Shown: positions 1-9,065 of the stretch, one piece after another
Layout: every line of letters starts with the position of its first letter
Numbering within the stretch: the first letter of the stretch is position 1
NCBI GenBank assembly: GCA_018692315.1
Contig: JABHKC010000115.1
Coordinates: 1-56,460, forward strand
DNA: 56,460 nucleotides
Source of the DNA: Bacteroidota bacterium
GTDB taxonomy: Bacteria > Bacteroidota > Bacteroidia > Bacteroidales > JABHKC01
Direction of reading: 5' to 3'
Translations under genes and position numbers: made by a program
The notes under the pieces: generated by a model
The model's database searches: none
Seen by the model: the letters and a program-made list of their open reading frames with translations, nothing else
Told to the model about the DNA's origin: nothing

Positions 1-217
1 ATAGAATCAGTTATTTATGATAAATGTGGTTCATCTGAGTAAAACTAAAAAAATAGCAAGAAAAATAAATTTTAGCCTAAATCATATTTCTCTAAACTTC
101 AGCTACATAAAGAGTTCTTTTTTTTCTTGCGGAATTGCTGGAAAAATCAATTATTTTTTTTCAGACAATTTTCAGATTTTAACTTTGTGAAGCCAACTGT
201 TACTTTTCAATCAGAAT

Positions 218-514
218 TTAGTTGACATACTTGCACATTTTGTCCTCAATTGTAACATCTGAATGTCTATTTGCTTGAATTTTTATTATACTAATTATTT
301 CATCGCTACCATATTCAAAGCAAACTTCATGAATTTGTTTTATTATTTCCATCAACTTGTCATACCTTCCTTCCATAACAGTTTCGAATGGGCATACCTG
401 ATGTTTTATTCCTGAATTTTGGATTATCTCAATAGCTTTATCTACTATCGTATAGGAATCTTTATGTTTAGATTTGGGGATAAGCTGCAGGCTTACATTT
501 ATTAGATTTTGCAT
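218..514 (-). CDS. Thiamine-binding (MTH1187/YkoF-like) small protein
   Basis: A 98-residue protein that looks like the single-domain MTH1187/YkoF family (Pfam thiamine_BP, formerly DUF77), small ferredoxin-like proteins that bind thiamine or its pyrimidine moiety. The family pattern is visible: an N-terminal strand with ISLQLIP-type sequence (here NVSLQLIPKS), a middle segment with the conserved ETVMEG motif (residues about 44-49) and a helix with KIMEIIKQIHE-like sequence. Length matches the family (about 95-100). It has no signal peptide and should be cytosolic. It lies 14 bases downstream of the minus-strand hypothetical gene, so the two are probably co-transcribed. No thiamine biosynthesis or transport gene is visible next to it, so the ligand is inferred from the family alone. 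Confidence 0.75.
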   Translation of the reverse strand: MQNLINVSLQLIPKSKHKDSYTIVDKAIEIIQNSGIKHQVCPFETVMEGRYDKLMEIIKQIHEVCFEYGSDEIISIIKIQANRHSDVTIEDKMCKYVN

Positions 515-528
515 ATATGGAAAAAGTA

Positions 529-1296
529 TTAATCTTCAATTTCATCTGCCTGAGAATCAGTCTCATCGTCAAATTTGTCATTTTTTTCTTCAAGGAACTT
601 TTTAATTTCATCGTTCGAGAAAACTTTTACATTAGTTACCAAAAAATTTGCTTGTAAAAAATTTCCAAGTTGATTGCACTCTTCCAATGCAGATTTAAAA
701 ATAGATTGAATATCGGAACTGATTGGTAATAATGATACGAAAGTTGCATAATTTTCAGGAAAATCAATTTTTTCAATTTCTCCTTCATTATTGTTTATTG
801 CATATTCAAATTCGCTTTTTATTATCTTTTTCTGACTATCGGAAAAACCATTTTCACCTGTAGAAAGAAGAACTACAAAATATCTTAGGTTCAAACCTTT
901 ACCACCCAAACCAGTTGAAATAAATACCTGACTTTCGTCCAACAAATCGCTTTCAATTAGCATTCTGCTTTCCTGCAAAGCAATAGTAGCCCAATCTTTC
1001 AATTGCGATTCCTCAATTTTTGCAAATTCTTCGATGGCTCGGTAAGCTTCAACATTCTGGTTAATAGCAAGATGAATTAGAATATCTTTTTTTTCTTCAT
1101 TAGTGATTTTCGATGATAGTAATTTCGCCTTATATTCTTTAATATCAATATCTTTACTTTTTTTCTTTACATTTTTCGATGCCTCAAAATATTCCATTTG
1201 TATATTGACATCAATTTGCTCCTGTAAAATATTTAATTTATTTGGGACTTCGTTGAACATCTCGCTCAATTTCCCAAATATACTTTCATCATTCAT
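529..1296 (-). CDS. Conserved hypothetical acidic protein
   Basis: A 255-residue cytosolic protein that I do not recognise. The open frame continues upstream to 1329, but the internal ATG at 1296 (start MNDESIFGKL) is preferred because the upstream 11 residues are hydrophobic, atypical and lack a leader-like sequence. The N-terminal third is helical and charged with many Lys. A middle segment (about residues 70-115) reads like helical-repeat packing, with LAINQNVEAYRAIEEFAK and a following helix. A glycine-rich STGLGGKGLNLRYFV segment follows at about 130, and the last 20 residues are strongly acidic (DDETDSQADEIED). It probably forms an operon with the thiamine-binding-like gene 14 bases downstream. 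No catalytic motif is evident. Confidence 0.7.
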   Translation of the reverse strand: MNDESIFGKLSEMFNEVPNKLNILQEQIDVNIQMEYFEASKNVKKKSKDIDIKEYKAKLLSSKITNEEKKDILIHLAINQNVEAYRAIEEFAKIEESQLKDWATIALQESRMLIESDLLDESQVFISTGLGGKGLNLRYFVVLLSTGENGFSDSQKKIIKSEFEYAINNNEGEIEKIDFPENYATFVSLLPISSDIQSIFKSALEECNQLGNFLQANFLVTNVKVFSNDEIKKFLEEKNDKFDDETDSQADEIED

Positions 1297-1430
1297 TAAA
1301 ATAGTTCTAAATAAGTTATAAAATATCAAAAACTAAAACTGTGCAAATGTAGATTATTTTTGAACATTTTCTAATAAAAGGATTTTGAAAAAGATATAAA
1401 GTCTTTTGGGTTTGTAAATAAAAAAATGGT

Positions 1431-1645
1431 AACTATTCAGTGTGTTTAAAGTGTTGAATTTAGGATTGTTCTGAAATTTATTTTAACCGCAAAGAACGCT
1501 AAGTTGTACGCCAAGATCGCTAAGTTATTGAGTATGTTTTCTTTGCGAAACATTGCGCTTTGCATGATGACCTTTGCGTTTAGATTATTTATTTTGTTTT
1601 AGTTTAGTATATTACAATTTATTATCAAACACTGATTTGTTACAA
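1431..1645 (+). repeat. Dispersed intergenic repeat, copy A (inverted relative to copy B)
   Basis: This 215-base segment matches the reverse complement of 52439-52632 along its whole length, by eye at well over 80% identity. The only large gap is a 21-base stretch present here (about 1504-1525), which is itself a partial duplication of the CGCTAAG-containing core. The core holds internal inverted words (CGCAAAG and CTTTGCG). Outer edges are similar in both copies (AACTA-TCAGTGTGTTTAAAG at one side, ACTGATTT-TTACAA at the other). There is no open reading frame inside. It looks like a non-coding dispersed element of the host genome. Confidence 0.85.
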
Positions 1646-1698
1646 AAAATGATATGTGTAAACTAATGATTTATGCCAAATTATACCTAATTATTGGT

Positions 1699-1730
1699 AT
1701 TGCTACATTTTTTATAAGATAGTATTTTTG
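1699..1730 (+). promoter_or_regulatory. Candidate Bacteroidota-type promoter for feoAB
   Basis: TATTTTTG at 1723-1730 fits the TAnnTTTG -7 element of the main Bacteroidota sigma factor. ATTG at 1699-1702, 20 bases upstream, is a one-mismatch version of the TTTG -33 element. Transcription would start about 15 bases before the feoAB ATG. The match is by eye only. Confidence 0.4.
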
Positions 1731-1752
1731 TTTTTTTTAGGAAGAGAAATTT

Positions 1753-4257
1753 ATGAAATTAGCTACATTAAAAAATAGCGAGAAAGGGATTATAACAAAA
1801 GTCAGAGGACGCGGTGCTTTCAGGCGTAGAATAATAGAGATGGGTTTTGTTAAAGGCAAGGAGGTTTTGGTAGTGAAATCTGCTCCACTGAAAGACCCAA
1901 TTGAATATAACATAATGGGCTACGAAGTTTCTCTTAGAAGAAGCGAGGCTAACTTGATAGAAGTAGTTACTTTTGAAGAAGCAAAAGAATTGCTACAAGA
2001 CAATAAATTTGAAGGTATTGTAAATGGCGAACTATTAAAACATACGGCTAAGGAGAAAAGCAAAATAATTAATGTTGCATTAGTTGGAAATCCAAATTGT
2101 GGAAAAACTACTTTGTTTAATAATGCTTCTCATTCGAAAGAACATGTCGGAAATTATAGTGGGGTAACTGTCGATTTAAAATCTGCTAAATTTGAATTGA
2201 ATGGTTACACTATAAATCTTGTAGATTTGCCAGGAACATACTCACTTACAGCCTATTCACCCGAAGAACTTTATGTTAGAAAATATATTCTGGGCGAGAT
2301 TCCCGATATTGTAATTAATGTGATTGACGGTTCGAATCTTGAGCGAAACCTGTATTTGACAACCCAACTTATCGACATGGATGTCAAGGTGGTAGCTGCT
2401 CTGAATATGTATGACGAACTACAATTGAAAGGTGCAAAATTCGATTACATAAGTCTCGGAAAAATGATTGGAATTCCTTTTGTTCCCACAGTTGGTTCAA
2501 AAGGCAAAGGAGTTAAGGAGCTGTTTAGCAAGGTAATTGATGCCTATGAAGACAAAGCAGCCATATTACGACATATTCATATTAATTATGGAAAAGATGT
2601 TGAAAATTCTATCAATAATATTCAAAAGGAGATAAATGTTAAAGAAAATTACTTTTTAACTGATAAAATATCCTCACGATTTATTGCAATCAAACTTCTC
2701 GAAAAAGATAAAACTTCAAAATTTTCTGTGTCAAGATGTGGAAACCACGATGAAATAGTTTCTGTTTCAGAGCAGGAAATCGAAAAAATCGAAAATCAAT
2801 TTAGCGAAGATAGTGAGACAGTTATTACAGATGCAAAATACGGTTTCATTGCAGGAGCCCTGAAAGAAACCTATAAAGAAGGCTTCGTAGGCCGCAGAAA
2901 AAGAACTGAAATTATTGATACTTTTTTAACACACAAAGTTTTTGGTTTCCCAATTTTTCTCTTTTTTCTATGGCTAATGTTTCAGCTTACTTTTTCTTTA
3001 GGGAAATTTCCGATGAATTGGATTGAACAGTTCGTGGGCTTAACAGGTGACACTATTGGAAATATTATGCCAAACGGAGCATTAAAAGATTTATTAATTG
3101 ATGGAATAATTGGAGGAGTTGGAGGGGTAATTGTTTTTCTTCCGAATATTTTAATTCTTTTTCTTTTCATTTCAGTAATGGAAGATACCGGATATATGTC
3201 GCGTGCAGCATTTATTATGGACAAACTTATGCACAAAATTGGATTGCATGGAAAATCCTTCATCCCATTAATTATGGGTTTTGGCTGCAATGTTCCTGCA
3301 ATTTTGGCAACCCGAACATTAGAAAACAGAAACGACCGGCTACTCACAATGTTGATAAATCCGTTCATGTCATGTAGTGCCAGATTACCTGTTTATATTT
3401 TAATTATAGGTGCTTTTTTTCCCGAAAATTCAGGAACAGTTCTATTTAGCATTTACACAATTGGAATTTTTATTGCAATTTTAATGGCTATACTTTTCAA
3501 AAAAACTTTGTTTAAATCTTCCGATGTTCCGTTTGTGATGGAACTTCCGCCATATAGAATACCAACTGTAAAAACCAGCCTTAGGCATATGTGGCACAAA
3601 GGCTCGCAATACCTTAAAAAAATGGGTGGTGTAATTCTCATTGCATCAATTATTATTTGGGCATTAGGCTATTATCCCAGGAATAGTGAATTGACGACAG
3701 AACTTGACACCAAAATTGAGCGAACTTATTCTTCTTTTTTAGACAAGGAAGAAAATACCTTTAATGAAAATGAGATTATTGAAATCCATAGTGAAGGACA
3801 AAACACAATTGATTCTTTGCAATTGATCAAAGAAAGTATTCAACAAGAGAATTCGTATATTGGAAAAATCGGCCATTTTATTGAACCGGTTATGAGACCT
3901 CTTGGATTTGACTGGAAAATGGGTGTAAGTTTACTTTCAGGTGTTGCAGCAAAAGAAATTGTAGTTAGCACTATGGGAGTTTTGTATCAAGCCGATTCAA
4001 ATTTGGAACAAAAACTACAAGAAAACATATATTCGAGTGGAGAAAAAACCGGACAAAAAGTTTTTAGTCCAATTGTAGCTTTCGCATTTTTAATGTTCAT
4101 TTTGCTATATTTTCCTTGTGTAGCAGTAATTGCGGCTATCAAAAAAGAATCTGGTAGCTGGAAATGGGCGGTTTTTATGATTTTTTATACCACAAGTTTA
4201 GCATGGTTCGTTTCATTTTTGGTATATCAAATTGGGAGTTTATCAATTTTTAATTGA
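1753..4257 (+). CDS. feoB: Fused FeoA-FeoB ferrous iron transporter
   Basis: An 834-residue inner-membrane Fe(II) transporter. Residues 1-75 form a FeoA (SH3-like) domain with the typical GAFRRRIIEMGFVKG and Glu-Val-Ser-Leu-Arg-Arg pattern. The FeoB G domain follows: P-loop GNPNCGKTT (about residue 115), G3 DLPGTYSLTAYSPEE (about 158) and a NMYD G4. The rest is the membrane part with two gate regions. Conserved sequences there include MEDTGYMSRAAFIMDK, PLIMGFGCNVPAI and NPFMSCSARLPVY, the last containing the conserved Cys. Fusion of FeoA to FeoB is common in Bacteroidota. A 49-residue Cys-rich membrane protein follows 26 bases downstream. Regulation by a Fur-like protein is possible, but I could not identify a box. 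Confidence 0.96.
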   Translation: MKLATLKNSEKGIITKVRGRGAFRRRIIEMGFVKGKEVLVVKSAPLKDPIEYNIMGYEVSLRRSEANLIEVVTFEEAKELLQDNKFEGIVNGELLKHTAKEKSKIINVALVGNPNCGKTTLFNNASHSKEHVGNYSGVTVDLKSAKFELNGYTINLVDLPGTYSLTAYSPEELYVRKYILGEIPDIVINVIDGSNLERNLYLTTQLIDMDVKVVAALNMYDELQLKGAKFDYISLGKMIGIPFVPTVGSKGKGVKELFSKVIDAYEDKAAILRHIHINYGKDVENSINNIQKEINVKENYFLTDKISSRFIAIKLLEKDKTSKFSVSRCGNHDEIVSVSEQEIEKIENQFSEDSETVITDAKYGFIAGALKETYKEGFVGRRKRTEIIDTFLTHKVFGFPIFLFFLWLMFQLTFSLGKFPMNWIEQFVGLTGDTIGNIMPNGALKDLLIDGIIGGVGGVIVFLPNILILFLFISVMEDTGYMSRAAFIMDKLMHKIGLHGKSFIPLIMGFGCNVPAILATRTLENRNDRLLTMLINPFMSCSARLPVYILIIGAFFPENSGTVLFSIYTIGIFIAILMAILFKKTLFKSSDVPFVMELPPYRIPTVKTSLRHMWHKGSQYLKKMGGVILIASIIIWALGYYPRNSELTTELDTKIERTYSSFLDKEENTFNENEIIEIHSEGQNTIDSLQLIKESIQQENSYIGKIGHFIEPVMRPLGFDWKMGVSLLSGVAAKEIVVSTMGVLYQADSNLEQKLQENIYSSGEKTGQKVFSPIVAFAFLMFILLYFPCVAVIAAIKKESGSWKWAVFMIFYTTSLAWFVSFLVYQIGSLSIFN

Positions 4258-4283
4258 CGATTTAATATAATAATTTTTCAGAT

Positions 4284-4433
4284 ATGATTCAAGATATTAT
4301 CACTCTAATAATAGTTTTTTCTGCAATAAGCTATACTCTGTATAGTCTTTTCTCCATGATTTTTATTAGAGAAAAATCAAATTCAAGGGGTTGTTCGGGC
4401 AATTGTTCTGCTTGTTCGTTTAAAAAGATATAA
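4284..4433 (+). CDS. FeoB-associated Cys-rich membrane protein
   Basis: A 49-residue protein. It starts MIQDIITLIIVFSAISYTLY, giving one N-terminal transmembrane helix (about residues 4-28), followed by a basic stretch and a C-terminal cluster of three cysteines in the pattern C-SGN-C-SA-C (residues 37, 41 and 44). Small proteins with one membrane helix and a C-terminal Cys cluster directly after feoB are a known family (FeoB-associated Cys-rich membrane protein). They are thought to play a role like FeoC, but the function is not established. The 26-base spacing from feoB indicates co-transcription. A perfect 14-bp hairpin follows 15 bases after the stop codon. Confidence 0.88.
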   Translation: MIQDIITLIIVFSAISYTLYSLFSMIFIREKSNSRGCSGNCSACSFKKI

Positions 4434-4448
4434 AGCTATGATATGAAA

Positions 4449-4479
4449 TTCATCATATGACTTTGAGTCATATGATGAA
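4449..4479 (+). terminator. Hairpin downstream of the feo operon
   Basis: Perfect 14-bp inverted repeat TTCATCATATGACT / AGTCATATGATGAA around a TTG loop, 15 bases past the stop of the Cys-rich protein. No clear U-tract follows, so it may be a 3'-end stabilising hairpin rather than an intrinsic terminator. The position fits the end of the operon. Confidence 0.5.
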
Positions 4480-4631
4480 TAACTTACAGTCTAATCCAAA
4501 AATAATTTTGCTTTTTTTACATTGTTACAATTGCTACACTTTTTTTGAATTAATCTATTTTAAGACATCATAGGCATTACTTTCTAAAAGTGAACAAGTG
4601 GGCATCGAGCCACGAACTCACCGGCTACTAT

Positions 4632-4651
4632 GCGAAGTTTCCAAACTTCGC
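4632..4651. repeat. Perfect short hairpin GCGAAGTTT-CC-AAACTTCGC
   Basis: A 9-bp perfect inverted repeat with a 2-base spacer, in a locally GC-richer part of the intergenic region. There is no T-run next to it. Its role is unknown; it could be part of a dispersed palindrome family or a remnant. Confidence 0.45.
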
Positions 4652-4740
4652 TTTCCTCTAACTACTTCATTCAAAATATTCTTGTACATTCTTATCATTA
4701 TTTGAGTTAAAATTAAACTATATTCTCATAAAACCCAAAC

Positions 4741-4821
4741 TCAAGGTTTACTTTTGTTAACTCTATTTTCAATTATTTCAGGATTTTTACCCGCTTCCTC
4801 AGAAATTTCAATCTTGAACAT
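4741..4821 (-). CDS. Very short frame overlapping the antitoxin-like gene (possible truncated partner)
   Basis: A 26-codon frame (MFKIEISEEA...) whose ATG lies inside the last codons of the upstream antitoxin-like gene, 11 bases before its stop codon. That arrangement is typical of toxin-antitoxin operons. The N-terminal pattern M-x-x-I-x-I-S-E-E-A resembles the first strand and helix of RelE/ParE toxins (usually 85-100 residues), but the frame ends after 26 codons. It may be a degraded toxin, or chance coding. No continuation was recognised in the other frames downstream. Confidence 0.3.
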   Translation of the reverse strand: MFKIEISEEAGKNPEIIENRVNKSKP

Positions 4822-5104
4822 ATCGACTATATTTTTTCTTGAATTCCTCGAAAGAGGTAAAATTTGTTTTATTGTTTTCCAAATTATACAATCTCCGTTT
4901 TAGTTCCTCATTTTGCTTGATTGAAAGAAGGTCAATATTCACATATTCTTCTTTTCTTTCATTCGCAATTTCGTTTTTATTCAGATTCTTTTGCTTGGCT
5001 TCATTCATAATATATCGTACAAAAATATCAATTTCATAGAGCTTGTTTTCAGGAACAAAATCCAGATTATCAATTATTTCCTGTTTTTGCTGTCTAATAC
5101 TCAT
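4808..5104 (-). CDS. Small antitoxin-like protein
   Basis: A 98-residue, highly charged cytosolic protein. The N-terminal helix pair (QEIIDNLDFVPENKLYEIDIFVRYI) resembles the leucine-rich helical start of DUF2281/prevent-host-death-like antitoxins, in which a 'lPeekl.ev.dFi.yl' pattern recurs. The C-terminus, FEEFKKKYSRYV, is also antitoxin-like. The middle is a Lys/Glu/Asn-rich linker. No DNA-binding motif is certain. The gene is isolated between the feo operon and the TCA cluster and overlaps only a 26-codon frame downstream. Family membership is a guess from pattern; it may simply be a hypothetical protein. Confidence 0.5.
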   Translation of the reverse strand: MSIRQQKQEIIDNLDFVPENKLYEIDIFVRYIMNEAKQKNLNKNEIANERKEEYVNIDLLSIKQNEELKRRLYNLENNKTNFTSFEEFKKKYSRYVQD

Positions 5105-5275
5105 AGTTTCAATATTTCAAATTCACTTATCAACAAAGATAGTTAATTTTCTATAATTTAATTTGTCCTATTTCTAAATGAGCATTAAAAAGATTAGATT
5201 TTCATCGAATACAACAATTTGGCAAAAACAAAAAATCATAGTTTAAGATTACAAGCAGAATTTACTTCTATGATA

Positions 5276-5308
5276 ATTGTCATATTTATAAATATTTCAA
5301 TATCTTTG
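5276..5308 (+). promoter_or_regulatory. Candidate promoter for the aconitase-led TCA cluster
   Basis: TATCTTTG at 5301-5308 exactly fits TAnnTTTG. ATTG at 5276-5279, 21 bases upstream, is one mismatch from TTTG. The element lies 32 bases before the aconitase ATG, giving a short leader. This is by-eye evidence. Confidence 0.45.
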
Positions 5309-5340
5309 TAATTTTATAAATTAAAGTTGAATTTTGGAAT

Positions 5341-7608
5341 ATGATTTTTGATAAAGACATGGTTTTGAGCATCTATAACGGCCTGACCAAAAAAGTAGAT
5401 TCTGCAAAAAAAACAATAAATAAACCCCTCACATTAACAGAAAAAATTCTCTATTCCCATCTCGAAACTGGTTTCGTAAAAGAGGAATATGAACGAGGAA
5501 AATCATATGTAAATTTTAATCCAGACAGAGTTGCAATGCAAGACGCAACTGCCCAGATGGCATTATTGCAATTTATGCAAGCCGGAAAACAAAAAGTTGC
5601 TGTACCCTCAACAGTGCATTGCGACCATCTTATTCAAGCAAAAACCGGAGCTACAGAAGATTTGAAGGAAGCCGAAACTCAAAACAATGAAGTTTACGAC
5701 TTTTTAAAATCTGTATCAAACAAATACGGTATTGGTTTTTGGAAACCCGGAGCCGGAATTATCCATCAAGTAGTTCTCGAAAATTATGCTTTCCCGGGAG
5801 GAATGATGATAGGGACAGATTCTCACACAGTGAATGCCGGCGGATTAGGTATGATTGCAATTGGAGTTGGTGGTGCCGATGCTGTGGATGTGATGGTAGG
5901 AATGCCATGGGAATTGAAATTTCCAAAGCTTATTGGTATCAAACTTACCGGAAAACTAAATGGCTGGGCTTCAGCAAAAGATGTAATTCTGAAAGTTGCC
6001 GGAATTCTCACCGTAAAAGGCGGAACTGGTTGCATAGTGGAATATTTTGGGGAAGGAGCAGAAAATATTTCCTGTACAGGTAAAGGGACAATATGCAATA
6101 TGGGTGCAGAAATAGGTGCAACAACCTCAATTTTTGGATACGACAAAAAAATGTCGGAATATTTGAAAGGAACCGAAAGAGAGGAAATTGCAATTGAAGC
6201 TGATAAAATTGCCGAATATTTGACAGGTGATAAAGAAGTTTATGAAAATCCAGAATTGCATTTCGATCAAGTAATAGAAATCAATCTATCGGAACTCGAA
6301 CCACATATCAACGGGCCATTTACACCTGACAAAGCCTGGAAATTGTCGGAATTTGCAAAAGCAGTTAAGGAAAATAATTATCCTGAAAAAATGGAAGTTG
6401 GCCTTATTGGTTCATGCACCAATTCTTCTTACGAAGACATGACTCGTGCCGCATCTTTAGCAAAACAAGCAATTGATAAAAATATTGAAGTAAAAGGACA
6501 ATATATTGTTACACCCGGGTCAGAGCAAGTTAGATATACCATCGAAAGAGACGGTTTAATCGACATTTTTGACAAAATGGGTGGCATAGTTGTAGCTAAC
6601 GCCTGCGGACCATGTATTGGGCAATGGGCAAGAGAAGGTGCTGAAAAGCAAAAACCAAATTCCATCATGACTTCCTTCAACAGAAACTTTGTGAAACGAA
6701 ATGATGGCAACCCAAACACTTATGCTTTTGTAGCTTCACCTGAGATTGTTACGGCATTTTCTATTGCAGGAGATTTAACATTTAATCCTATAAATGATTA
6801 TTTGACTGACAAAAATGGAGAAAAAGTAAAGCTAAAAGAGCCTCAAGGTCTGGAACTTCCAATAAAAGGATTTGCTGTTGAAGACAATGGATATGTTGCA
6901 CCAATAAAGGATGGTTCGAAAATAGAAGTGGTTGTAAAAAATGACTCTGAAAGATTGCAATTGCTCAAACCATTTGATAAATGGGATGGAAACGATTATA
7001 AAGACCTTAAACTTTTAATCAAAGCAAAAGGAAAATGCACTACAGACCATATTTCTATGGCAGGGCCATGGCTACGCTTTCGTGGACATCTCGACAATAT
7101 ATCGAACAATATGCTTATTGGAGCTATAAATTATTTTAACGAAAAACAAAATTCAGTAAAAAATCAAACTAATGGCGAATTTGCCGCAGTTCCGGATGTT
7201 GCAAGAGCTTATAAATCGGCAAAAATCAGCTCATTAGTTATTGGAGATGAAAACTACGGCGAAGGCTCGTCTCGCGAACATGCAGCAATGGAACCTCGTC
7301 ATCTTGGAGTAAAAGTAGTAGTGGTAAGATCTTTTGCAAGAATTCATGAGACAAATCTGAAAAAGCAAGGAATACTGGCTCTTACTTTTTCCAAGAAGGA
7401 AGATTACGGTAAAATTCAAGAAAATGACAGTTTTGATATTGAAGGTCTGACTGATTTTTCTGAAAATATGCCATTGAAAATGATAATTAATCATTCAGAT
7501 GGAACAAAAGACACTATTGTTGTAAATCATTCTTATAATAAAAATCAAATAGAATGGTTCAAAAATGGTTCGGCATTAAATTTAATTAAAAAAAGAAATA
7601 AAAACTAA
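5341..7608 (+). CDS. Aconitate hydratase (mitochondrial-type aconitase)
   Basis: A 755-residue TCA-cycle enzyme that interconverts citrate and isocitrate through a [4Fe-4S] cluster. The cluster cysteines are visible in [11 protein letters not shown] (residues about 358-368) and in [11 protein letters not shown] (about 421). The substrate-binding swivel-domain segment [17 protein letters not shown] is at about 640. The early active-site region [10 protein letters not shown] and the [13 protein letters not shown] motif are intact. Length and sequence pattern fit the mitochondrial ACO2-like class rather than the longer AcnA (about 890) or AcnB. It heads a co-directional cluster with isocitrate dehydrogenase (13-base gap) and citrate synthase. 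No fusion or truncation is seen. Confidence 0.95.
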   Translation: MIFDKDMVLSIYNGLTKKVDSAKKTINKPLTLTEKILYSHLETGFVKEEYERGKSYVNFNPDRVAMQDATAQMALLQFMQAGKQKVAVPSTVHCDHLIQAKTGATEDLKEAETQNNEVYDFLKSVSNKYGIGFWKPGAGIIHQVVLENYAFPGGMMIGTDSHTVNAGGLGMIAIGVGGADAVDVMVGMPWELKFPKLIGIKLTGKLNGWASAKDVILKVAGILTVKGGTGCIVEYFGEGAENISCTGKGTICNMGAEIGATTSIFGYDKKMSEYLKGTEREEIAIEADKIAEYLTGDKEVYENPELHFDQVIEINLSELEPHINGPFTPDKAWKLSEFAKAVKENNYPEKMEVGLIGSCTNSSYEDMTRAASLAKQAIDKNIEVKGQYIVTPGSEQVRYTIERDGLIDIFDKMGGIVVANACGPCIGQWAREGAEKQKPNSIMTSFNRNFVKRNDGNPNTYAFVASPEIVTAFSIAGDLTFNPINDYLTDKNGEKVKLKEPQGLELPIKGFAVEDNGYVAPIKDGSKIEVVVKNDSERLQLLKPFDKWDGNDYKDLKLLIKAKGKCTTDHISMAGPWLRFRGHLDNISNNMLIGAINYFNEKQNSVKNQTNGEFAAVPDVARAYKSAKISSLVIGDENYGEGSSREHAAMEPRHLGVKVVVVRSFARIHETNLKKQGILALTFSKKEDYGKIQENDSFDIEGLTDFSENMPLKMIINHSDGTKDTIVVNHSYNKNQIEWFKNGSALNLIKKRNKN

Positions 7609-7621
7609 ATAATTATTTAAT

Positions 7622-8989
7622 ATGAAAGGAGAAAAAATAACAATAAAAGACGGAAAATTATCAGTACCAAACTTTCCTGTATTACCATTTATTGAAGGCG
7701 ATGGAACCGGTCCGGACATTTGGGCAGCTTCGCAAAAAGTATTCGATGCCGCAGTAGAAAAAGCATATAAAGGAGATAAAAAAATAGTGTGGAAAGAAGT
7801 TTTTGCCGGCGAAAACTCGTTTAACAGAAATGGCGAATGGCTTCCACAAGAAACATTAGATGCTTTCAAAGAATATCTTGTTGGGATAAAAGGACCTTTG
7901 ACTACCCCTATCGGTGGCGGAATTTCTTCACTAAATGTTGCCCTACGTCAAAAACTCGATTTATATGTTTGTTTAAGACCTGTTCAATATATTGATGGAG
8001 TTCCTTCGCCTGTAAAGAAACCAGAAGATGTGAATATGGTTATTTTCCGTGAAAACACAGAAGATATTTATGCAGGAATTGAATGGCAAAATGGTTCGGC
8101 AGAAGTAAAAAAAGTTATTGAATTTTTGCAAAAACAAATGGGAGTTACAAATATCCGTTTTCCTGAAACATCGGGAATTGGAGTAAAACCAATTTCGAGC
8201 GAAGGAACCAAAAGACTTGTAAATGCTGCCATAGAATATGCCATAGAAGAAAATAGAAAATCGGTTACCTTAGTGCATAAAGGTAATATAATGAAATTTA
8301 CTGAAGGAGCGTTCAAAAGTTGGGGATTTGAAATTGCTAAGGAAAAATATAGAGACCAAATTGTTACCGAACGCGAAAGTTGGATAATTGGCAATAAAGA
8401 TCACAATCCGGAGCTTAGCATTGAGGAAAATGCAAAATTGGTTGATCCCGGATATTTTATGATGACCGATGAACAAAAAAAGGAAAAGTGCGATGAAGTT
8501 GAGGAAGTTTTAAATCTATATCCGACACACGGTAACGGAAAATGGAAAAACAAGTTGATGATAAAAGATGCAATAGCAGATATTACTCTACAGCAGGTAC
8601 TTACTCGTGCTGCAGAATTTGACGTTGTCGCTACAATGAATTTAAATGGCGATTATCTTTCCGATGCACTTGCGGCTCAGGTAGGAGGAATAGGAATTGC
8701 TCCGGGTGCAAATATCAACTATGAAACGGGACATGCAATTTTTGAAGCAACACATGGCACAGCTCCAAAATATGCAGGCTTAGATAAAGTGAATCCGGGC
8801 TCGGTAATTTTATCAGGTAATATGATGTTTAAATATATGGGTTGGCAAGAAGCTCACGATTTGATTTGGAACGCCCTTGTGAAAACTATTGAGCAAAAAC
8901 GAGTAACTTACGATTATCATAGAATGATGGAAAATGCTGAATTGCTAAAATGTTCTGAATTTGCCGATGCGATAATTGAAAATATGTAG
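7622..8989 (+). CDS. icd: Isocitrate dehydrogenase, NADP-type homodimeric
   Basis: A 455-residue oxidative decarboxylase giving 2-oxoglutarate. It resembles E. coli Icd (416) but is longer, with an extra segment at about residues 255-310 (from the [11 protein letters not shown] stretch to [11 protein letters not shown]). Substrate-binding [13 protein letters not shown] contains Ser103, equivalent to the regulatory phosphoserine of E. coli Icd. NADP preference is indicated by Lys-Tyr in HGTAPKYAG and by Tyr and Arg in YDYHRMM, matching the E. coli determinants Lys344, Tyr345, Tyr391 and Arg395. The C-terminus [15 protein letters not shown] is almost the E. coli one. No IDH kinase/phosphatase gene is in the window, so phosphorylation control is not supported here. 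Confidence 0.95.
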   Translation: MKGEKITIKDGKLSVPNFPVLPFIEGDGTGPDIWAASQKVFDAAVEKAYKGDKKIVWKEVFAGENSFNRNGEWLPQETLDAFKEYLVGIKGPLTTPIGGGISSLNVALRQKLDLYVCLRPVQYIDGVPSPVKKPEDVNMVIFRENTEDIYAGIEWQNGSAEVKKVIEFLQKQMGVTNIRFPETSGIGVKPISSEGTKRLVNAAIEYAIEENRKSVTLVHKGNIMKFTEGAFKSWGFEIAKEKYRDQIVTERESWIIGNKDHNPELSIEENAKLVDPGYFMMTDEQKKEKCDEVEEVLNLYPTHGNGKWKNKLMIKDAIADITLQQVLTRAAEFDVVATMNLNGDYLSDALAAQVGGIGIAPGANINYETGHAIFEATHGTAPKYAGLDKVNPGSVILSGNMMFKYMGWQEAHDLIWNALVKTIEQKRVTYDYHRMMENAELLKCSEFADAIIENM

Positions 8990-9037
8990 TGAGATAGTTA
9001 TGAATTATTAATTATGAATTTCATATTAATCACGAAG

Positions 9038-9063
9038 AATAATAAATAATAAATAATAAATAA
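9038..9063. repeat. Heptanucleotide tandem repeat in the citrate synthase leader
   Basis: About 3.7 copies of AATAATA end three bases before the citrate synthase ATG at 9066. Copy-number change would alter the length of the A/T-rich translation initiation region. It could also be an incidental low-complexity tract. Confidence 0.7.
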
Positions 9064-9065
9064 AA

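Larger units (their letters stand above)
1330..1752. other. Intergenic region with dispersed repeat and promoter
   Basis: A 423-base non-coding stretch between the divergent hypothetical gene and feoAB. It holds the first copy of a dispersed repeat (1431-1645) and a candidate promoter for feoAB (1699-1730). I see no gene in it. Confidence 0.7.
4434..4740. other. Intergenic region with two perfect hairpins
   Basis: About 300 bases between the feo operon and the convergent antitoxin-like gene. It holds the hairpin at 4449-4479 and a second perfect hairpin at 4632-4651. The stretch 4600-4680 is less AT-rich than its surroundings, but I recognise no gene or RNA in it. Confidence 0.6.

Noticed and set aside
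4632-4651. Hairpin with flanking GC-richer sequence as a tRNA or small RNA remnant
   Set aside because: No tRNA-like cloverleaf, CCA or T-loop sequence can be built around it.
5739-6083. A 114-codon frame inside aconitase
   Set aside because: It overlaps the [11 protein letters not shown] region of aconitase in another frame, and the translation is Arg/Ser/Cys-rich and meaningless.
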